From JANLUX01 sp031366005 (GTDB lineage: Bacteria; Bacteroidota; Bacteroidia; AKYH767-A; OLB10), in contig JANLZB010000070.1 in assembly GCA_031366005.1 (NCBI GenBank), positions 1 through 58,246 of the forward strand: a DNA stretch of 58,246 nt. The letters run 5' to 3'. The stretch's first letter is position 1, and each line of letters begins with the position of its first letter. Below, one piece after another: positions 54,260 to 58,246 of this stretch. Below the pieces are notes generated by a model. That model saw only the letters and a program-made list of their open reading frames with translations, searched no databases and was not told the origin of the DNA. The position numbers and the translations under genes were made by a program.

Positions 54260-54739
54260 ATGATCCGTTACCGGGAAGCACTTGTTAGTGATATTCCTCA
54301 AATAATGATAGTAAGACTTTCCGTTAAGGAAAACGTATTGTCAGACCCTTCTTTAGTAACTCAAAAAGACAATGAAGAATATATTACTGTTCGCGGCAAA
54401 GGATGGATAGCGGAAATTAATAATACCATTGTTGGTTTTGCAATTGCCGATCTAAAAGAACATAGTATCTGGGCTTTGTTTGTTTCACCTGAAAACGAAG
54501 GAAAGGGTATTGGTAAAACATTGCATAGTTTAATCCTTAACTGGTATTTTAATTCTACAAAAGAAAATGTTTGGTTAACCACCGCAGCTTTTACAAGAGC
54601 AGAAAAATTTTATAAATCATCCGGATGGATAGAAACTAAGAGAGAACAAAAACAACCATCTTTAACAACCTTACCCGATTATACAGAAATAAAATTGGAA
54701 ATGAGTTACGATCGCTGGCATAAAAATAAACCCACATGA
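54260..54739 (+). CDS. GNAT-family N-acetyltransferase
   Basis: The 159-residue product shows the GNAT acetyl-CoA loop SPENEGKGIGKTLHSLIL (residues ~76-93, R/Q-x-x-G-x-G/A type) after the strand GFAIADLKEHSIWALFV. The C-terminal TRAEKFYKSSGWIET is the usual beta6-alpha4 segment. The substrate is unknown. It is last in the porU-porV-ispF-GNAT run and is convergent with the HhH protein gene. Confidence 0.87.
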   Translation: MIRYREALVSDIPQIMIVRLSVKENVLSDPSLVTQKDNEEYITVRGKGWIAEINNTIVGFAIADLKEHSIWALFVSPENEGKGIGKTLHSLILNWYFNSTKENVWLTTAAFTRAEKFYKSSGWIETKREQKQPSLTTLPDYTEIKLEMSYDRWHKNKPT

Positions 54740-54765
54740 TAAATATAAGATCAAAAAATCTTAAA

Positions 54766-57021
54766 TCAAAAACTAAACTTCAGCTGTACTTTTAAATCAG
54801 ATTTATGGTTCTCGTTAATCTCATCCAATCCTGAACCCACAGTTTTTTGATTGGAATACAAAGTCCTTCCATAACGAAGCCAGAAAGAAATTCCGCGCAT
54901 AATATTGTAGCGCATCATGAGATAAAAACGGCTTCCGCGATAATAATAAGAAGGGATTGCATACACACCGGGAATGTCATTTTCAAATGCATATATACGT
55001 GATTCATAACTGTCAGTATCAAACAATCCATACCGGAGAGAAAATGAATAAGGCTTGCTCATCGGATGATAATTAACATCCTGGAATAACACATAGCCAT
55101 TGTCATTGGCAATACCTTCCGTTTGCACGAGATTAAACTCAACACGGCTCTGCAACCTGAAAGCTTCTGAAATTTTATAGGTTGCATTAAAGCGATAATT
55201 GTTTTGTGTACGGTGTCGTAACTGATCAAGAGCCGTGACACCACCCGGTATATTTTCTTCTTTTACAGTTTGCTTGTAACGGAAATACATCTCTGCTTTT
55301 TTTGATGGTGTAAAAGTGAGTTGTCCTAACCATTCATACCCTTGCGAAGGAGCGCTAACACCAAATTTCAACCATGGAAATTTAAATACATCAATGTAAG
55401 CAGTAGCTTTTAACCTCGTTAATAATTGTAACGCAACACCAGCATAAGTTCCTCTTTCATTCTGAACCGAACTTTCGCGCAATGGATTGCACGAAGCGCA
55501 TTGATAATCGCGGACGTAATTTCTGTTGAACAAAGAAATAGAAACACGCGGATCAAGACTCACAAGCACACCATTCAGATACGACACTGCACCATTATCA
55601 GAGTGAGCCACTTCACCAAAGAAATTCATATTCCGTAAGTGATAGCTATAATCAAATCCAATATTGTTGTATTGAGTTCCAAAAAAATAATATTGGTTGT
55701 AAGGATCTGTTTTTTTTACTAAAGGCAAATTAATTTTGTTATGATAAAAAGTTGCTCCTATTTCAAGCGGTCCTTTTTCAAATTTAAAATGTCCTCCATA
55801 TATTTCCTGTTTAACTTTATTCATATCGGATATTTCATTCAACGTCCTGTGAAATCCGTCAATAACAATTCCGCTGATGAGTTGAATATCATTGGCCGAA
55901 TCAATTGGAGTAAAGTTTGCATCCAGCTTTTGCTTGCTGTAAAAAAGATCAAGTGTAAAATATTTAACTCCTAAGGATGTGGCAGTACCTCTGAAAAAAC
56001 CAAATTCATTTACTGAAGTATAAGCGCGAATTCCCTGAGCACTTCTTTTAATATTCATCACATCAGCTGATTTGCCATAAGCAAGTCCGCTCCACAAAAC
56101 CAAACCCTGACCGTAGCCAAGCTGGTAGTCTCCAACAACAATAGATTTAATTATACCTAAGTCGCGAATCATCAGATGGGCTGAGTAAAAATCATAACCT
56201 GATTGCGTTCCTTTAAAAAATTCTTCGCCTGCATCTTTCTCACCAGTGATACCGAAACTTACTTTTCTGCCTGAAGTAAATCTATAGCGCGTATAAAACT
56301 TTAACGGACTTCCGAGATATCTTGTTGAAGTTGTATCAGCATCAGGAATATTATATCCCTTTTGTTTTTCAAGCACCTGAATACCTCTCACAATTATTTC
56401 ATGCTTCCTGTTTTTTAAAATATTATTTAACGACCATTGCGTAAAGTCAGTTGTTGCTCCTAACGTTACATAAGGTAACAAACTTCTGATAGTTGCAATA
56501 TCAAAACCATCAATGCTTTGCAACTCTTCCAAAGCAATTAAATTTCCGTTTACACTGATGTGTCTTAACAATGCCTCAATCTGTAAATCATTTAATATTT
56601 CTAATTGTGAAAGTTCTTCACGATTGGTGTTATTCAGATTTACAGGATGACTTAAAAAATAAGTTCGCCTTTCAATCAGCTCTGAAAGATCAGCATTGTC
56701 AGGTGCATCCTGTGCTGCATTTTCTAATTGCTGCTGATTTAAATCATCATTTTCAGGTGGTACTACCTGAGCTTTTATTGAAGAAGAAATAAAAAAAAGA
56801 AAAATTGTTAAACGTATGATTGTAGAGATGCTTCGTAACTCAGCATGACAAGTCTTCTTATGATTGTCATTCTTGAAGAAACTTGTGAAATAGTGAAAGA
56901 AAGATCGTGAACCAGCGGAATTCTTGTAACAATTTGCACTGAATAAACACTTAAAAAAATCAAAATTGCGTACAGTAATATTACGTGTTTCTTCCGGAAT
57001 GACAGAGGGGTAAATTCTCAT
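54766..57021 (-). CDS. HhH-domain outer-membrane beta-barrel protein with repeat-derived N-terminus
   Basis: This is a 751-residue frame. Residues ~71-85 (LTIFLFFISSSIKAQ) look like the core and cleavage site of a signal peptide. They are preceded by ~65 residues translated from an inverted-repeat element (VIPEETRNI to CHAELRSIST). After an acidic linker, residues ~116-184 form helix-hairpin-helix motifs (PVNLNNTNREELSQLEIL, ALEELQSIDGF). The remaining ~550 residues are a beta-barrel (FKFEKGPLEIGATFYHN, ending KSDLKVQLKFSF). No ATG, GTG or TTG lies in frame between the repeat and the hydrophobic core, so the long form may be real. The ATG follows directly after the upstream stop codon. Function is unknown. 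Confidence 0.75.
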   Translation of the reverse strand: MRIYPSVIPEETRNITVRNFDFFKCLFSANCYKNSAGSRSFFHYFTSFFKNDNHKKTCHAELRSISTIIRLTIFLFFISSSIKAQVVPPENDDLNQQQLENAAQDAPDNADLSELIERRTYFLSHPVNLNNTNREELSQLEILNDLQIEALLRHISVNGNLIALEELQSIDGFDIATIRSLLPYVTLGATTDFTQWSLNNILKNRKHEIIVRGIQVLEKQKGYNIPDADTTSTRYLGSPLKFYTRYRFTSGRKVSFGITGEKDAGEEFFKGTQSGYDFYSAHLMIRDLGIIKSIVVGDYQLGYGQGLVLWSGLAYGKSADVMNIKRSAQGIRAYTSVNEFGFFRGTATSLGVKYFTLDLFYSKQKLDANFTPIDSANDIQLISGIVIDGFHRTLNEISDMNKVKQEIYGGHFKFEKGPLEIGATFYHNKINLPLVKKTDPYNQYYFFGTQYNNIGFDYSYHLRNMNFFGEVAHSDNGAVSYLNGVLVSLDPRVSISLFNRNYVRDYQCASCNPLRESSVQNERGTYAGVALQLLTRLKATAYIDVFKFPWLKFGVSAPSQGYEWLGQLTFTPSKKAEMYFRYKQTVKEENIPGGVTALDQLRHRTQNNYRFNATYKISEAFRLQSRVEFNLVQTEGIANDNGYVLFQDVNYHPMSKPYSFSLRYGLFDTDSYESRIYAFENDIPGVYAIPSYYYRGSRFYLMMRYNIMRGISFWLRYGRTLYSNQKTVGSGLDEINENHKSDLKVQLKFSF
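56825..57004. repeat. REP-like inverted-repeat element inside a coding frame
   Basis: Outer arms TGTCATTCTTGAAGAAAC (from 56865, plus strand) and TGTCATTCCGGAAGAAAC (minus strand, ending 57004) match at 19 of 25 positions and face each other 140 bases apart. A further unit, GATGCTTCGTAACTCAGCATGACAA (~56828 on), adds ATGACAA/TTGTCAT pairing. Such CATGCTGAG..GAAGCATC and GTCATTCC words are familiar intergenic repeats in Bacteroidota. Here they lie in the first 69 codons of the HhH protein frame. Confidence 0.65.
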
Positions 57022-58023
57022 CTACTTAAAGCTATAAGCCAATGAAATATTAGGAGAGAACCCTAAATCCTGGTGATAAGAAGCAGCAATATCAATCACA
57101 AAATTTTGCAACTCCAATCCAAAACCAAACGAACTAAGCAAAGGATCAGTTGAAATTCCACCTCGTAAAAAAAATTGTTTTACAGGATGATATTCTATTC
57201 CTGCCTTTATAGTTGCATCAGCATCCATATCCTTTTCAGTTTCTACACCGATATTAACCTTATCAGAAAAAAAATAATTCAAACCTAAACTTATCAGTGA
57301 AGGAATTTTTTCTCCCGTTGGATCAGGAAAGTCAGACAACTTTGCTTTGTTAGGATTATAAATATGTGCGCCCAGCCATAAATTTTTCAGAAGCATTGCC
57401 TGTATTCCTGCCTCTACAGTAAATGCACTTTTTGATCCATATCCTTCGGCAATGGAAGTGCCGAGGTAATCAAACTGAATGCCCGCTGAAACTTTATCAC
57501 CAAAACTTTTGGCATAAGCCAACCCGACTTTTTGTTCATTGTATAATTTGTAACCGAAATAAGAAACACTCAAAGCAAATGTTCCGCTTTCTTTCGTTGG
57601 TAATGCAAAGGCAGCACTGTTTGATGAAAGCTCTGACAACATAAATCTTTGTTCATGACTGATACCAACTGTGGGTTCTTTTAAAAAAGCCAAACCTGCC
57701 TGATTATGAAAAGATGCCCAGATGTCTTTATAAGTTACTGCTGTGTTTCCTAATGCTGCTGCACGTGCTCCTGCAGGCGGATTGTGATCACCTCCAAATA
57801 CATTGGATAAACAGAAAAAAAATATTACAGTCGCCAAAGCCGTTGTTGAAGTTTTCTCCAACAATTTAAATATTTTACATTGTTGGAGAAAACTCCAGCA
57901 ATGGCGACAAAAAGTTTTATTCATAACCTGATTCGCCTCACCCTCCTGTCCCTCTCCAAAACAGAGGGAAGCAGTCCTCCTCAAACCAACCAATACTTTT
58001 GAAATTGTAAAAATATTTTTCAT
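57022..58023 (-). CDS. PorV/FadL-like outer-membrane protein with interrupted signal peptide
   Basis: This is a 333-residue frame. The start overlaps the purE end region (one base after the purE TGA), supporting MKNIFTISK as the true N-terminus. A hydrophobic core (ATVIFFFCLSNVFGG) appears only at residues ~64-78; residues ~11-63 derive from two palindromic elements. The mature part begins PPAGARAAALGNTAVTYKDI and NQAGLAFL, as in PorV/PorQ/FadL-like barrels, and ends PNISLAYSFK. It is likely an outer-membrane protein of unknown role, perhaps a PorQ-type component. An alternative TTG start near residue 55 would give a short normal signal peptide. Confidence 0.78.
   Translation of the reverse strand: MKNIFTISKVLVGLRRTASLCFGEGQEGEANQVMNKTFCRHCWSFLQQCKIFKLLEKTSTTALATVIFFFCLSNVFGGDHNPPAGARAAALGNTAVTYKDIWASFHNQAGLAFLKEPTVGISHEQRFMLSELSSNSAAFALPTKESGTFALSVSYFGYKLYNEQKVGLAYAKSFGDKVSAGIQFDYLGTSIAEGYGSKSAFTVEAGIQAMLLKNLWLGAHIYNPNKAKLSDFPDPTGEKIPSLISLGLNYFFSDKVNIGVETEKDMDADATIKAGIEYHPVKQFFLRGGISTDPLLSSFGFGLELQNFVIDIAASYHQDLGFSPNISLAYSFK
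57830..57908. repeat. 79-bp palindromic element in a signal-peptide coding region
   Basis: GTTTTCTCCAACAAT (57851-57865) and ATTGTTGGAGAAAAC (57879-57893) are exact 15-base inverted copies with a 13-base spacer. Pairing extends with gaps to GTCGCC (57830-57835) and GGCGAC (57903-57908). It resembles a MITE or palindromic element; no flanking target duplication could be confirmed. Confidence 0.7.
57926..57991. repeat. GC-richer insertion-like repeat with hairpin
   Basis: The tract CTCACCCTCCTGTCCCTCTCC to CCTCCTCAAACC contains TCCCTCT (57949-57955) and its exact inverse AGAGGGA (57963-57969) around CCAAAAC. Its wording resembles the CCTCACCC..CCCTCTCC repeats scattered through Bacteroidota genomes. 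It codes for residues ~12-33 of the neighbouring outer-membrane protein frame. Confidence 0.6.
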
Positions 58024-58024
58024 C

Positions 58025-58246
58025 TCAATTTTTCTTTTTGCGTGATGATTTCTCCATCTCCGCGTTTGAATCCATCACTTTTTTTTTGAGTCCTTCTTTA
58101 AATTCAATTATGCGTTTCATCAACTCAGCATCAGCTGTCGCAATAATTTGTGCGGCTAATATACCTGCATTTTGAGCAGCATTTAAAGCAACGGTTGCCA
58201 CAGGAACTCCGTTCGGCATTTGCAAAATCGAAAGTATGGAATCCCA
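58025..58246 (-). CDS. purE: N5-carboxyaminoimidazole ribonucleotide mutase PurE, C-terminal part
   Basis: The frame is open to the window's right edge, so the N-terminus lies outside. The visible ~73 residues read WDSILSILQMPNGVPVATVA followed by LNAAQNAGILAAQIIATAD, the PurE core around the QMPxGVPVATV motif and the NAxNAG helix. PurE interconverts N5-CAIR and CAIR in purine synthesis in the cytosol. The tail is basic (EKSSRKKKN). Its TGA stop is one base before the next gene's ATG, so translation is coupled to the outer-membrane gene downstream. Confidence 0.93.
   Translation of the reverse strand, partial: WDSILSILQMPNGVPVATVALNAAQNAGILAAQIIATADAELMKRIIEFKEGLKKKVMDSNAEMEKSSRKKKN

Overview
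The window comes from a Bacteroidota chromosome. The base composition is AT-rich, and TAnnTTTG promoter boxes stand upstream of many genes. There is a type IX secretion/gliding gene set (porU, porV, gldJ, a porP/sprF-like gene), a TamB/TamL pair, a PafA-type phosphatase, and secreted proteins built from SprB-like and Ig-like repeats. The lineage is probably Chitinophagia/Saprospiria-like, but I cannot fix it further from sequence alone. No CRISPR array, tRNA, rRNA, transposase or prophage was seen.

Layout. 1-1701: 3' part of a secreted Ig-like repeat protein. 1732-3632 (-): yebC and ychF. 3832-7563 (+): FAD oxidoreductase, PKD lipoprotein, PafA-like phosphatase. 7619-12739 (-): a 1706-residue secreted multidomain protein whose C-terminal module matches that of the first gene. 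13178-16811 (+): str-type operon rpsL-rpsG-fusA-rpsJ, closed by a strong terminator directly after rpsJ. 16993-17085 (-): a likely unannotated 30-codon gene with its own promoter box and terminator. 17239-18345 (-): dipeptide epimerase. 18562-18921 (+): single-domain response regulator. 18980-23662 (-): three envelope genes. 23691-32888 (+): YihY-family protein, DUF5670 miniprotein, tamB, tamL, DUF4142 lipoprotein. 32963-34573 (-) and 34702-35784 (+): divergent DUF4139 gene and recF. 35871-37434 (+): 73-residue conserved-looking protein and a T9SS-sorted protein. 37497-41918 (-) and 42030-43061 (+): a second tamB divergent from tsaD. 43198-43285: structured intergenic element. 43353-44243 (+): coiled-coil membrane protein. 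44442-48322 (-): murF, gldJ, porP-like. 48531-54739 (+): porU, porV, ispF, GNAT acetyltransferase. 54766-58246 (-): HhH/beta-barrel protein, PorV/FadL-like barrel protein, and the purE 3' part.

How the genes fit together. Much of the window builds the outer membrane and moves protein through it. TamB/TamL handle envelope assembly or lipid transport. PorU/PorV form the T9SS attachment complex that removes C-terminal sorting domains. GldJ supports the motor/secretion apparatus, and PorP/SprF-like proteins partner with adhesins. Likely cargo is also present: one protein with a classical type A sorting domain, and two large proteins sharing another C-terminal module. Housekeeping genes are interleaved (translation, recF, tsaD, murF, ispF, purE).

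Most unusual points. (1) Palindromic or inverted-repeat elements lie in frame within the signal-peptide coding region of two adjacent outer-membrane genes (54766-58023). (2) There is a candidate 30-aa gene beside rpsJ. (3) A 15-bp perfect stem with nested hairpin and T-tract follows tsaD. (4) Two proteins share a C-terminal module that is not the classical type A T9SS domain. (5) Self-complementary word repeats fill the intergenic gaps, including every gap inside the ribosomal operon.
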